Program-made: the position numbers and the translations under genes
Part shown: positions 17,251 to 26,145 of the stretch, piece by piece
Position numbering within the stretch: position 1 is the stretch's first letter
Layout: every line of letters starts with the position of its first letter
Notes under the pieces: generated by a model
The model's input: only the letters and a program-made list of their open reading frames with translations
Databases searched by the model: none
Told to the model about the DNA's origin: nothing
Assembly (NCBI GenBank): GCA_016219545.1
Contig: JACRMH010000063.1
Location: 31,320 to 95,319 of the forward strand
From: Chloroflexota bacterium
GTDB lineage: Bacteria; Chloroflexota; Anaerolineae; Anaerolineales; Villigracilaceae
Direction of reading: 5' to 3'
Length of the DNA: 64,000 nt

Positions 17251-17851
17251 CTTTTATCTCCAATTGTTCTTCAAGATAATCCACCACTTCTTCCAAGTCC
17301 ATGTCCAGCGGAGTCTCTTCTTTTTTTTGAAATAATTTTGGGAGTGAATAATCGGCGAAACTGGTGTTCAGGCCGGCATCCAGATAATCATGCACCCGCG
17401 CTGGGACCGAGTCGTCTTTTGATTTATCATACCGGTTGGCTTCCTGAATAGCTTGATATACCCTGCCAAGCAGATTAGCCAACCGCCATTTGAAATAAGT
17501 GCCGCGGGATCGTTCCTCGATCCATCGGGCGCGCGCTTCCACCGGACCGATGGACGGGCCCAGCTTTCTTTGAATTTTATTGTCCCAGAAGCGCTTGCCA
17601 TAAAAACTGCCGACCGCAATATATAGTATCAATACCAATAACAAGACCCATAACACCGGCTGTGGAATGATGCTTCCGAAAATATTGACCGACCAGACGA
17701 TGTAAGAGGCCGTCGACACAATGGCGCCAACGATCGTCCTGCGGAATGAAAAGAATATAAAAGCGATCGTAATGAAACTTGCTACATAAATGGCGGACTT
17801 CCAGGCCGTTAGGGCTGGGTCTGGCATACTTTCAGAATGCTGGTCAGGCAT
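17240..17851 (-). CDS. Membrane protein of the MoxR-DUF58 operon
   Basis: 203 residues: three N-terminal hydrophobic segments (residues about 20-40, 43-62 and 67-85) and a charged cytoplasmic tail ending LEEVVDYLEEQLEIKDER. It overlaps the genes on both sides, so it is translated as part of the operon. I do not recognise the domain; its position fits a small membrane component of a MoxR-assisted assembly. Confidence 0.65.
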   Translation of the reverse strand: MPDQHSESMPDPALTAWKSAIYVASFITIAFIFFSFRRTIVGAIVSTASYIVWSVNIFGSIIPQPVLWVLLLVLILYIAVGSFYGKRFWDNKIQRKLGPSIGPVEARARWIEERSRGTYFKWRLANLLGRVYQAIQEANRYDKSKDDSVPARVHDYLDAGLNTSFADYSLPKLFQKKEETPLDMDLEEVVDYLEEQLEIKDER

Positions 17852-18657
17852 TGCTTGGCCTCCTTGATCTCATCCGGCTGGATTTCCTGCGCGCCATAGC
17901 GGACTTTTTCAAATACATGCGTGAGTCTTTGCACACCGTCACGGGGGAGCCCTGCCCGCTCCAGATATTTGGCGAACTCAGCAGGCGTCATTTCATCCTT
18001 ACGGGTGAGTCCGCGGGATTCTTTTATAGCAGAGATCATGCGCTGATAGCACACGATGATAGTACTGCGCGCATCCTGATTCTCCGAGAGTTGGTTCAGG
18101 GAGGATCTTACAATATTCGCGATTTCTTCCAATTTCTTTTTGGGTTTAAATCTTGAGTTGATGATACGGTTAAGAACGAATAAGAAGATCGCACTGACAA
18201 TAATAACAACAAAAACTGTGATCCAAAACTCCAAATTTGAATTGATCGTGGGGGCTGAAAAAGACTGATGTACGCTGGCAATTCCCGGCATTCCCGAAGA
18301 GGATTGGGTGTATTTTTCAAGCAGGGGACGCGCCATAATCAGCATGACTACAAAAATCAAAACAAAGAAGCGTAGTAACGCCATCGTCAAATCTTTGCTC
18401 AACATTGGACGCATGGGGCCGAGTAACAATAGAAAAGATATGATCAACGTGACCGGGAACAGGGCCTTCACCCATGAAGCTTGTGGAATATTTTCGCTGT
18501 GGGCTTTATCGGTAAAATCGAAAATGGTTTCCGACCATGCCATTTGTGATGAGTCAAGTTTTAGCCTGCTCAAACCCGATGCAAGCAGGATCAATCCGGT
18601 TAGTGCAACTAGTCCCAGTAGGATGATCCAGCTTCTGCTTCCAAATATTTTTTTCAT
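17809..18657 (-). CDS. DUF4129-type membrane protein (copy 2)
   Basis: 282 residues. Membrane helices lie at about 9-28, 67-84, 92-108 and 144-164. The cytoplasmic C-terminus has the DUF4129 pattern: IIVCYQRMISAIKESRG, MTPAEFAKYLERAGLP and LTHVFEKVRYGAQEI. It is a tandem duplicate of the neighbour at 18672; the C-terminal 110 residues are very similar while the extracytoplasmic loops differ. The domain is often found with transglutaminase, MoxR and DUF58 genes. Here no transglutaminase gene is seen. Confidence 0.85.
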   Translation of the reverse strand: MKKIFGSRSWIILLGLVALTGLILLASGLSRLKLDSSQMAWSETIFDFTDKAHSENIPQASWVKALFPVTLIISFLLLLGPMRPMLSKDLTMALLRFFVLIFVVMLIMARPLLEKYTQSSSGMPGIASVHQSFSAPTINSNLEFWITVFVVIIVSAIFLFVLNRIINSRFKPKKKLEEIANIVRSSLNQLSENQDARSTIIVCYQRMISAIKESRGLTRKDEMTPAEFAKYLERAGLPRDGVQRLTHVFEKVRYGAQEIQPDEIKEAKQCLTSILKVCQTQP

Positions 18658-18671
18658 TTAAGGTTGAGTAC

Positions 18672-19532
18672 CTATGTTTGGCTTGCCTTCAAAATCATGG
18701 TCAGACATTGCGTGGCCTCCTTGATCTCATCGGGCTGAATCTCCTGCGCTCCATAGCGGACCTTTTCAAATACATGCGTTAATCCGTGGACGCCATCATG
18801 GGGCAGACCTGCTTTCTCCAAATGTTGGGCAAACTCGGCGGGAGTCATATCCATTTCACGGGTAATGCCGCGCGATTCTTTGACGACAGAGTTCATGCGC
18901 ACATAACAGCGGATGATCACATTTTTAGAAACCTTGTCTTCTGAAAGATCGTTCAAAGCGGACCGTGCGATCTCGGCAATTTCCTTGAGCTCTCTTTGAG
19001 GTTTGAACCATCTGTCCATGATACGGTTGACCACAAAATACAGGAGCACCGCAACGATGACGACAACCAGTGACGCGATCACAAATTCCCAGGTTGAATT
19101 CACTTGAGGGGGTGAAAATTCCCCAGGCGCAGCATCTAAGCCAGATTCATTTGTAGATTGGGATTGTAAATCCTGATTAAACAGGGGGCTGGTTTGGGCG
19201 AGGCGTCCAAAAACGACCATGGCGATGGCGGTAAACATAATATAACGCAGGAGCATTTTCAGCAGGTCTTTGCCCGTCATGGGACGCAAAGGACCCAGGA
19301 AAAGCAACAAGGTGATGACGAGCAAGACAGGCATTACATAACGGAGCCAGGATGCCGGGGGTATCTCTTCCCCATTTGTCAGGGCTGAAAAATTAAAGAG
19401 ATCTTCGAGCTTTAGCATGTGAGGCGGGTCAAACTTAAATTGCTGCAACCCCGAGGCAAGAATGATCAACCCGACCAGCGAGACAACTGCCAGGAGGATG
19501 ACCCAAACGCGTCTTCCAAAAAAGTCCTTCAT
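18672..19532 (-). CDS. DUF4129-type membrane protein (copy 1)
   Basis: 286 residues from the ATG at 19532, which aligns with the paralogue start (MKDFFGRRVWVILL against MKKIFGSRSWIILL); the frame also stays open to 19559. It has four membrane helices and the same C-terminal signature (MTPAEFAQHLEKAGLPHDG, LTHVFEKVRYGAQEIQPDEI). It is the first gene of the five- or six-gene minus-strand MoxR-DUF58 operon, with a TACAAT -10 box 17 bases before the ATG. Confidence 0.85.
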   Translation of the reverse strand: MKDFFGRRVWVILLAVVSLVGLIILASGLQQFKFDPPHMLKLEDLFNFSALTNGEEIPPASWLRYVMPVLLVITLLLFLGPLRPMTGKDLLKMLLRYIMFTAIAMVVFGRLAQTSPLFNQDLQSQSTNESGLDAAPGEFSPPQVNSTWEFVIASLVVVIVAVLLYFVVNRIMDRWFKPQRELKEIAEIARSALNDLSEDKVSKNVIIRCYVRMNSVVKESRGITREMDMTPAEFAQHLEKAGLPHDGVHGLTHVFEKVRYGAQEIQPDEIKEATQCLTMILKASQT

Positions 19533-19604
19533 CACATAACCTTTTGGCAATTGTACCATTCAAGATTTTGGCTTTATACTGCATCAAATTAATCTGGAAT
19601 CATC

Positions 19605-19637
19605 ATGTAGGGGCGACGCATGACGTCGCCCCTACAT
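19605..19637. repeat. Perfect 14-bp hairpin repeat, GTAGGGGCGAC family
   Basis: ATGTAGGGGCGACG, loop CATGA, CGTCGCCCCTACAT. Related palindromes are at 34625-34673, 36542-36569, 42937-42953 and 49359-49384. It lies in the intergenic region before the FabL-like gene. Confidence 0.75.
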
Positions 19638-19656
19638 CACAAACAGGAAAAGCCCA

Positions 19657-20430
19657 ATGAATTCCTTTCAAAACAAGATCGCCCTCGTCACCGGCTCAGG
19701 ACGAGGGATCGGCAAGGCCATTGCCTTGCATTTCGCACAACACGGCGCAGACGTGGTCATCAACTTTTTCCGCAACCGCGCGCCTGCCGAAGAGACTGTT
19801 CGTGAGGTGGAGAAATTAGGCCGCCGTGCCTTACTCGTCAGGGCGGATATGGGCGACATGGATGATCTCAATCGTCTATTTGATGAAGTGGAAAAGGAAT
19901 TTGGCGGGCTGGATATTTTGATCCACAATGCCGCTTCGGGATATAACCGCCCTGCGATGGAACAGAAACCCAAAGGCTGGGATTGGACAATGAACATCAA
20001 CGCGCGCGCCTTGCTCTTCTCGGCTCAACGCTGCGCGGACCTGATGCAGAAGCGCGGCGGAGGAAAGATCGTCAGCATTTCGAGCGCTGGCGCAACGAGA
20101 GTACTGCCCGATTATGTGGTCGTGGGCGCGAGCAAGGCCGCTTTAGAATCGCTGACCCGCTATCTGGGTGTCGAGTTGATCTCAAAGGGAATCAATGTCA
20201 ATGCAGTGTCACCCGGCGTCGTTGAGACAGATGCGCTGCACCATTTCGCGTCAATGGGTGACCAGCAAAATATCCTGCAAAAATTCATTGAACTAGTCCC
20301 CGCAGGGCGGTTGATCACGCCCGAAGAAGTTGCCGAAGTGGTCGCGTTCCTGTGCACGCCCGCCGCATCCATGATCGTGGGGCAGACCTTGGTCATGGAT
20401 GGCGGGTATTCATTGCCGATACCGAAATAG
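19657..20430 (+). CDS. SDR-family enoyl-ACP reductase, FabL-like
   Basis: 257 residues, Rossmann fold with TGSGRGIGKAIA (cofactor loop) and HNAAS. The catalytic region is SSAGATRVLPDYVVVGASKAALESLTRY (in part: DYVVVGASKAALE), where Tyr and Lys are separated by six residues as in FabL and other enoyl-ACP reductases, not three as in typical SDRs. The C-terminal MIVGQTLVMDGGYSLPI fits the same group. It would reduce enoyl-ACP in fatty acid synthesis with NADPH; another acyl substrate is possible. It stands alone between the hairpin repeat and a convergent gene. Confidence 0.8.
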   Translation: MNSFQNKIALVTGSGRGIGKAIALHFAQHGADVVINFFRNRAPAEETVREVEKLGRRALLVRADMGDMDDLNRLFDEVEKEFGGLDILIHNAASGYNRPAMEQKPKGWDWTMNINARALLFSAQRCADLMQKRGGGKIVSISSAGATRVLPDYVVVGASKAALESLTRYLGVELISKGINVNAVSPGVVETDALHHFASMGDQQNILQKFIELVPAGRLITPEEVAEVVAFLCTPAASMIVGQTLVMDGGYSLPIPK

Positions 20431-20444
20431 TGTGGCCTGAAAAA

Positions 20445-20828
20445 TCATCCTTTGACGTAGGAAAATTTTTCGCTAATAAGGCCTTCCTTCACCTGAAATA
20501 CATCCACTCCACGGACGTGTCTGGTTTTTCCGTCCGCATCCTTCCAGGTATATTTCCAGCGCATAATGCAGCGTTTGCCAAATCCAAAAACTTCCTCGAT
20601 CTCAATGTGAGCATGAGGTGACTCTCGGAAGAAGTCCTGCCAAAACTGGGTGACCGCCTTTTTTCCCGAGTACACAGTTCCATCTGGAGCGGGGTCTGTA
20701 TTTTCAAAGACGCAATCGTCGCTCATGAGCCTCATCATGCCTGCAACGTCATGACGGTTGAAGGCTTCGTTGAATTCAAGCACGATGCGGATCGCTGATT
20801 CTATTTTTTCCATGCGGATTGGGCTCAT
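20445..20828 (-). CDS. SnoaL-like/NTF2-fold protein
   Basis: 127 residues. FNEAFNRHDVAGMMRLMSDDCVFEN followed by GKKAVTQFWQDFF is the usual opening of SnoaL-like polyketide-cyclase folds (quoted in part). The pocket could bind a small hydrophobic ligand; no catalytic function is clear. AAAGGA precedes the ATG. It ends 15 bases from the convergent reductase gene. Confidence 0.8.
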   Translation of the reverse strand: MSPIRMEKIESAIRIVLEFNEAFNRHDVAGMMRLMSDDCVFENTDPAPDGTVYSGKKAVTQFWQDFFRESPHAHIEIEEVFGFGKRCIMRWKYTWKDADGKTRHVRGVDVFQVKEGLISEKFSYVKG

Positions 20829-20896
20829 ATAACATTTCCTTTCATATCATAGAAAATCGGTTGATGGCGTGGTGAGTATGATCTTGAGTTGCTTTT

Positions 20897-21376
20897 CTAC
20901 TCAATCGCCTTCCACTTACGGAATATTTGTTCCCAAATTCCACTCATATATCGAACATTCGCAATTATGATCCCAATGCCAACCATTATCGTGAAAATGA
21001 TCGATGGAAGTTCAAACCAGCTTAGCAGCGCACAACGGTTTTCAAAAAGCCTCAGTGCGGTTTCTGCATCAGCCTCGGTTCCACTGGAAACAAAAACAAG
21101 GAAAGTCCTTGTGATGTCTAACAAAGCCCACAAATAGACGATGGGTCCGATAGTAAGGATGATACCCATGATGTAAAAAATAAAAGATGCCAGGCTTTTG
21201 AGCGGCGCTTGACTGGCTTCAATATCTGTCAGATGTTCATTCCTGACTTGTTCAATACGCGCCCGCGCATCTTCCCAGGATGATCCTGTTTTTTGACAAA
21301 CAGAATAGATGAGGTCATCTTCTGATGCCCCTCGCTTTAGTCTTTTCAATATGTAAGAAGTGATTGGTTCTTTCAT
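20897..21376 (-). CDS. Hypothetical membrane protein at the distal end of the cassette array
   Basis: 159 residues: a soluble N-terminus of about 58 residues with charged helices (LKRLKRGASEDDLIYSVCQ), then two hydrophobic segments (FIFYIMGIILTIGPIVYLWALL and IIFTIMVGIGIIIANV, the first quoted at its limit). Same strand as the cassette genes, but no attC-like site follows it, so it may be the last cassette with a lost site or resident DNA. Function unknown. Confidence 0.6.
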   Translation of the reverse strand: MKEPITSYILKRLKRGASEDDLIYSVCQKTGSSWEDARARIEQVRNEHLTDIEASQAPLKSLASFIFYIMGIILTIGPIVYLWALLDITRTFLVFVSSGTEADAETALRLFENRCALLSWFELPSIIFTIMVGIGIIIANVRYMSGIWEQIFRKWKAIE

Positions 21377-21394
21377 GGCAGGTTGATTATTAGT

Positions 21395-21521
21395 TTAGCT
21401 AGCGGGCGGGCGTGGACTCTGCTTGGGAGCAGAAAAAAACTCGAAGCGAAATGCTTGACTCGAAGCGCGCCGCACGCCACGAAGTGACAGTCCTCAGCGT
21501 CCAATGCATGCTGTGTTGGGC
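21395..21521 (-). repeat. attC-like site A, one end degenerate
   Basis: The GTTGGGC end is at 21515-21521 and the shared body (GTGGACTCTGCTTGGGAGC) is present, but the other end reads TTTAGCTAGCGGGCGGG with no RYYYAAC. Recombination at this end is probably lost. It would be the site of the lipoprotein cassette at 21643. Confidence 0.65.
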
Positions 21522-21642
21522 AGCCTTGAGCCTGTTAGAACCTTTCCTTTTTGAAGATCACAATGCCATCTATGAATTAATACCACGGCCGGGACTATTT
21601 CCCAATGAGGGATTCGATCAACTTACGAATACACTTTTCCTG

Positions 21643-22443
21643 TTAATGTACCAGGGTGGGTGTGGAGTTGCTGACCGGCGTGGAACCAACCCAGGTGGGA
21701 CTGCTGACCGACGTAGGTACTTCAACCTGTGTGGGATCACTGATCGGTGTCGCGACTTCTATCTGAGTGGGTGACAACACCGCGCGGGCAACCTCTTTGG
21801 CTTTTTCCACCATTTGGGCAATATCCATTTCGGGATCTGCATAAGCAAAGGAATAGAAATTATCACCCGAAACGATCGCCACTGTGCCGATTTGAAATCC
21901 AATGGGGGTGAGGTAGGCATATGCGTTGGTCCCGAACTCCGGCACGGGCTCAATCTTCCCTCCACAATTCCCCTGCATCTGTATATCCATTTGGAATAAT
22001 TCCAGCACCGATTTGCTCATCAGCGCTTCGACCTCTGGAGGAAATGGGGTGGCCGTGTTTGTGCCGCCGGAATAACCGACCGAACAGCCTTTTTGATACT
22101 GTGCAATTTCATTCAAAAAGTTCCTCTTCGCCTGTTCCCCCATGGTGATCGTGATATAGATGCCCTTCCCTGTGCTGGTGAAGAAGGTACACACTGAATA
22201 TCCTGAAGCATTGCTAGGTGTGGGTGGGTTGACGGTTTCGCCCAATATCGTGCTGGCTCTTGCCTCATTGAGCAATTTGCATGCATCCGTCTCTGTTAAT
22301 GCCATTGCAGGTGTAGCTTCTGGGGTTGTCAGGGATGGCGGAGATGCCTGAGGGGTAATGGCGCCTGGCCTTTCTGTGGGCAGACTGCACGCGGAGGCAG
22401 CCAGTATAAGAGCAAAAAAAAGAAGTTCAATCCTGGTTTTCAT
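21643..22443 (-). CDS. Cassette gene: DUF3558-like lipoprotein
   Basis: 266 residues. The signal peptide ends in LAASAC, with the lipid-bearing Cys at residue 19. A Pro/Thr linker precedes a domain with TDACKLLNEARASTILG, conserved Cys residues (SVCTFF, GCSVG, GNCGG) and GFQIGTVAIVSGDNFYSF, resembling DUF3558-type lipoproteins. The C-terminus is a low-complexity tail of three near repeats (PTQVEVPTS, PTWVGSTPV). It is exported and membrane-anchored; function unknown. AAAGGAG lies five bases before the ATG. Site A follows its 3' end after about 120 bases without a gene. Confidence 0.7.
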   Translation of the reverse strand: MKTRIELLFFALILAASACSLPTERPGAITPQASPPSLTTPEATPAMALTETDACKLLNEARASTILGETVNPPTPSNASGYSVCTFFTSTGKGIYITITMGEQAKRNFLNEIAQYQKGCSVGYSGGTNTATPFPPEVEALMSKSVLELFQMDIQMQGNCGGKIEPVPEFGTNAYAYLTPIGFQIGTVAIVSGDNFYSFAYADPEMDIAQMVEKAKEVARAVLSPTQIEVATPISDPTQVEVPTSVSSPTWVGSTPVSNSTPTLVH

Positions 22444-22613
22444 TTTTACTCCTTTCGGTTTTTGAATATGATTGTTTCTACATCAAAGGATCTTTGACGG
22501 TCACCTCATGGCTGTAGGTCTATCATCGCAAAATGGACAATAGACGCGTCTGTCAACTAAAGTGTTGTGCTGTTCCTGTGAAGTGCGTAGTATTTTCACG
22601 TGCTGCCTCGGCT

Positions 22614-22900
22614 GCCCAACGGTGTGCATTCGCGGACATGGGACGGTGTGGACTCTGCTCAGGAGCAGGAAAAACCCGAAGCCAAGCGCTCTTCCTCCTC
22701 TTGCGAAGCACCCTGCGGGCAAATCCGGTCTCTTAGTTTCAATCCCTTCCAAACTTAAGATCGGATTTGGGGAAGGTGTCTCCGCGAAGCGGGACGGAGG
22801 GGGCGAGGCAGAGAAAACTCGAAGCCAGAAAATTCTTGACGCGAAGCGTGCCGCACGCCCTGCGGGCAATCCCACCAGTCGTGTGCACACTTTGTTGAGC
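22614..22900 (-). repeat. attC-like site B, long, with internal insertion
   Basis: Ends GCCCAAC (22614-22620) and GTTGAGC (22894-22900). At 287 bases it is twice the usual length because an AAGCCAAGCGCTCTTCCTCC to GACGGAGGGGGCG block lies inside, also present in site I. The rest of the region 22444-22990 upstream of 22614 has no feature I can name. Confidence 0.75.
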
Positions 22901-22989
22901 GCAAATTTTGAGACTCTTTGACATTGTGATGTTCGCTATCATTTTTTGACAATGACCTTATTTATGTTTGCTCTAATTATTTTAGAAGA

Positions 22990-23295
22990 TTAAACCTGTT
23001 CATCCAAAAGGCGGTGGCGCACTTTCCAAATCCATTGAGCCAGTTTGATGATTCCAAAGCCCATAAGCCCACCCCATAATAGCGTGCCAATGTAAGGAGG
23101 GAATAATGTACCTGGCAATGTCAGTATAAAGGCTAATTCAAACCACCACGGCTTTGGTTCGCCACGGTAGCCCCAAGCCTCTATCGCGAACCACCAACAA
23201 AATACGGTATAGACCAGCATAGTGAAAGGCACAAATATCCAGTAATACCACCGTGGTAATCGGAATTGAGAAGCCTCCTTATTTGTAATACTCAT
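22990..23295 (-). CDS. Cassette gene: small membrane protein
   Basis: 101 residues with three hydrophobic segments (YYWIFVPFTMLVYTVFCWWF, WFELAFILTLPGTLFP, LLWGGLMGFGIIKLAQWI) and a basic tail. AAGGA precedes the ATG. No family recognised. Site B follows its 3' end at 22900. Confidence 0.65.
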   Translation of the reverse strand: MSITNKEASQFRLPRWYYWIFVPFTMLVYTVFCWWFAIEAWGYRGEPKPWWFELAFILTLPGTLFPPYIGTLLWGGLMGFGIIKLAQWIWKVRHRLLDEQV

Positions 23296-23338
23296 TTATA
23301 TTTCCTTTTTCAATGTATTACTCAGCAGTTTACCCAGC

Positions 23339-23486
23339 GCCCAACGGTGAGCGTTAGCGGCGGACAAGGGGCGAGCGTGGATTCGATTTGGGAGCAGGAA
23401 AAACTCGAAGCTAGGAAAATGCTCGAAAATGCTGCACCGTACCCCAACTTCCAGTGCACGAGCTTCCAGTGCACGCTTTGTTAGAT
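23339..23486 (-). repeat. attC-like site C
   Basis: Ends GCCCAAC (23339-23345) and GTTAGAT (23480-23486), 148 bases. The outer end overlaps the stop codon of the membrane-protein cassette at 23481. It contains a short duplication, CTTCCAGTGCACG twice at 23450-23475. Confidence 0.8.
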
Positions 23487-24484
23487 TGCCTGACTATCCG
23501 ACACGATTATATTTTCATTCACAACCATACCCTTGTAGAGCTTTGTCCAGAGGGCAGAGTTAAAGCTAGTTAATATGCCTCCAAGGCCAACTGCAACGAA
23601 GAAAAAATAAAACCCTATAAAAATAGCTGCGAGGATGGTAGCTGTATTCCAATTTTGGTGAAGGAATGCACGCGCAACGGGCACCCAAATAATCAAAGCT
23701 GGAATTGCGGCAATCCAGCCGAAAATAACGCCAATTACAATTAATACAATGCCATTTAACAAAACGAAACCAAGATTTTTACGTGTTATTTTCCAGCCTC
23801 GTTTAATGCTGTCAGTTATGGTCAGGTTCTCTAGTACAAAGCTGCGAGCCGCTACTTTGTTGAGTAAACTAAGAAGCCAGCCAAAAATACCGCCAATACA
23901 AATTAAAGGAAAGATGCAAGCAAAACCAAGAAAAAAATTGACATTATTGGCTGGAATACTGCCTGCATTTCTTCTGGAGACGGTGTCTTTCCCAACAGCA
24001 TAGATTTGTAAACATCAAAGAATTGAGAGAATAGCCATACTCCGCCCGCAATAGCTGGAAGATTAAGAATTGCTGTCGGAAGAGCAAAAAGAATGGACAT
24101 AATTGTGAGTGGAATAGCTCGTTGCTTTCCAGCGTTCCACCCACTATTTACTGAAGTTGAACCTTTTTGATCTGCATCGTCAACCATGCTAATAAGGGCG
24201 CTTTGCGACCACCAACAAATCAGACTTTTAATAATCCAGATCACTAGACTTAATAAACTAAATCCTATTATGTAGGGAATTGGATTATCAAGAATCTTGA
24301 TCAACAAATCACTGCCTGGCATGGATGGTAATCCACCTTGTCCAGCTGGATACGACTCGCGGTAGTTTACGCTAAAACTATATTCTCCCTGACCAAATAT
24401 GGTAATCACAATTCCGAAAACCCAAAGAGATTTGTGACGCCAGAAAGTGTTTAGGGCTTCTTTGAAGATTGATACGTAGTTCAT
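23481..24484 (-). pseudogene. Cassette gene: multi-helix membrane protein split by a T7-run frameshift
   Basis: The frame from the ATG at 24484 (MNYVSIFKEALNTFWRHKSL, with AAGGG upstream) ends at 23903 in LVLLASFL. The other frame is open across the same region (FFLGFACIFPLICIGGIFG) and continues to 23481. Both join in a run of seven T (plus 23931-23937, AAAAAAA); one added T gives one protein of about 335 residues with roughly six helices and the FKEALNTFWRHKSLWVFG start common in membrane proteins of the glycerophosphodiesterase-membrane-domain type. It may be an assembly indel, a switchable run or a dead gene. The stop lies in site C. Confidence 0.7.
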
Positions 24485-24529
24485 AATGATTTCCCTTTTT
24501 ATGTACATGATTTTTGGATGCAACTGGCA

Positions 24530-24659
24530 ATCTAACGGTTTGCGTTACCCGCGTGTGGGTGGGCGTGGACTCTGCTTGGGAGCAGAAAAAAACTCGAAGC
24601 CAGAAAACTACTTGAAAACCGCGCAGAATCCCACACGTCAGGTGCATGCTTTGTTGGGC
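24530..24659 (-). repeat. attC-like site D
   Basis: Ends ATCTAAC (24530-24536) and GTTGGGC (24653-24659), 130 bases, with inner arms CGCGTGTGGG and CCCACACG. Best-preserved example of the shared body. It follows the glycosyltransferase cassette. Confidence 0.82.
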
Positions 24660-24666
24660 GGCAGTT

Positions 24667-26025
24667 TTATCTTAACAATTGCTCCAGATGGTCTGGCGTT
24701 ATGGTAGACGGAATGCCCTTTTTACTGTTAAGCGGCTGTTTTTTGCTAGCCACCCAAGCAATACAACGTGATGCCGTTACCACACCTTGAGTTGACTTAA
24801 GACTATTCATAATGGTCAATGCCCGCTCTTGTAACGTCGGGGTTTTACGTATTTCTTCAACAACATCTAAGAGTTGTTTTTCACTAAAATTTGCAATATC
24901 AACCTTTTTACCAACCCCTAGATAAACAACACGGCTTGCGTTGTCAGCCTGCTCCCCACCTACTGGCATAACAACTATGGGTTTGCCGGAAGACAAGGCT
25001 TCATTTATGCTGTTATTTCCGCCATGACTGATGAAAAGATCAATTTTAGGTAATAATCCAATTTGAGGAACGCTCTTGAAAACAGTGGCGTTCTGCGGCA
25101 ACACGCTTTTTTGAAGAGTTTGATATGCGCCGCCCGCGCTAACAATAACCTGATAATCAGGCATGTCAAGCGCACGCATAATTTTCAAGAATACATCCGG
25201 CTTATTATTAAAGACAGTGCCAAGCGAAACGTAAATTTTGAATTTATCAGAACGCAACAGGTCAAATGAAAATTCATCAACCTCTACGCGCTTGCCAAAA
25301 CACGTCCCAACAAAAAAAGTGTTTTGGGTGAGGTTTTCGCGTAGCGCCTCCATACAATCGGCACTGGCGATAATATTTAGCCAGTGCGAATATGGGCGAC
25401 GTAATATATCGGGTTCGGCAGGTGGCAGACCAAATGCCTGCCTTGCTTTATTGACGCGCCTATCAAAGTTGTTGAGCATCTGATTTTCTTTTTCTATATA
25501 GTTATTTGCAAAAGACTTAGGGTCAGACCCGATTGGTAAACCACTCCCAAATGGGGGGATACCTTTGCCGCGAAAAGGCAAACCGCTATGATAAATGACC
25601 ACGTATGGTATTTTCGTGATATCCGCCGCTATACTTGTTGCTGGAAAAGCAAAATCTGTTACCAGAACATCAGGACGGTATATTTCAATGAGCTTGAGAA
25701 TATGCTTTGTATAATGTTCCAATCCTTGTGAGAACATATTAAAAGCATGGAGAACTTCGTTGTGCCCTGATTTATACGGTAAGCCAATCGCATTCCATAC
25801 CAAAGAAAGATGCGGGGGGATAAGTTCACAAGCAAGACCATTTCGTCTGATTCTATCGGGAATGGCAAGACCTGTATCAAGAATCTGGATGTTCGTTCTT
25901 ATTTCATGGATCACGGGCACTGAAAAACGAACATCATGCCCATCATCTTGCATTTGCATTGCAATGCTGAGAAGTGCATTTAGATGACCAACCGTAGGTT
26001 GAATTAAGAAAAGTAACTTGCTCAA
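24667..26025 (-). CDS. Cassette gene: UDP-glycosyltransferase-like (GT1/MGT type)
   Basis: 452 residues from a TTG at 26025, which has GGAGA six bases upstream and gives the start SKLLFLIQPTVGHLNALLSIA, the usual N-terminus of this family. Longer reading frames run into site E and are an artefact. The donor-sugar signature is FISHGGNNSINEALSSGKPI (residues about 365-384) followed by GGEQADNA. The family transfers sugars from nucleotide-sugars to lipids, macrolides or other small acceptors. The AT-rich sequence differs from the flanking core genes and supports acquisition as a cassette. Confidence 0.85.
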   Translation of the reverse strand: MSKLLFLIQPTVGHLNALLSIAMQMQDDGHDVRFSVPVIHEIRTNIQILDTGLAIPDRIRRNGLACELIPPHLSLVWNAIGLPYKSGHNEVLHAFNMFSQGLEHYTKHILKLIEIYRPDVLVTDFAFPATSIAADITKIPYVVIYHSGLPFRGKGIPPFGSGLPIGSDPKSFANNYIEKENQMLNNFDRRVNKARQAFGLPPAEPDILRRPYSHWLNIIASADCMEALRENLTQNTFFVGTCFGKRVEVDEFSFDLLRSDKFKIYVSLGTVFNNKPDVFLKIMRALDMPDYQVIVSAGGAYQTLQKSVLPQNATVFKSVPQIGLLPKIDLFISHGGNNSINEALSSGKPIVVMPVGGEQADNASRVVYLGVGKKVDIANFSEKQLLDVVEEIRKTPTLQERALTIMNSLKSTQGVVTASRCIAWVASKKQPLNSKKGIPSTITPDHLEQLLR

Positions 26026-26058
26026 AAATAGTCTCCAATGACAATATCTGGCGAAGCC

Positions 26059-26142
26059 GTCCAACCAGAAAAATGATAAGGCGTAGAAAACTACTTGGGA
26101 TTTACGCAGAATCCCCAGCGTCATGTGCACGCTTTGTTGGGC
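26059..26142 (-). repeat. attC-like site E, shortened
   Basis: The GTTGGGC end is at 26136-26142 and the AGAAAACTACTTGGG...GCGCAG-type half matches site D, but the other half is short: the candidate GTCCAAC at 26059-26065 lacks the GGTTTGCG arm. Total 84 bases. It follows the lipoprotein cassette at 26146. Confidence 0.6.
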
Positions 26143-26145
26143 GGC

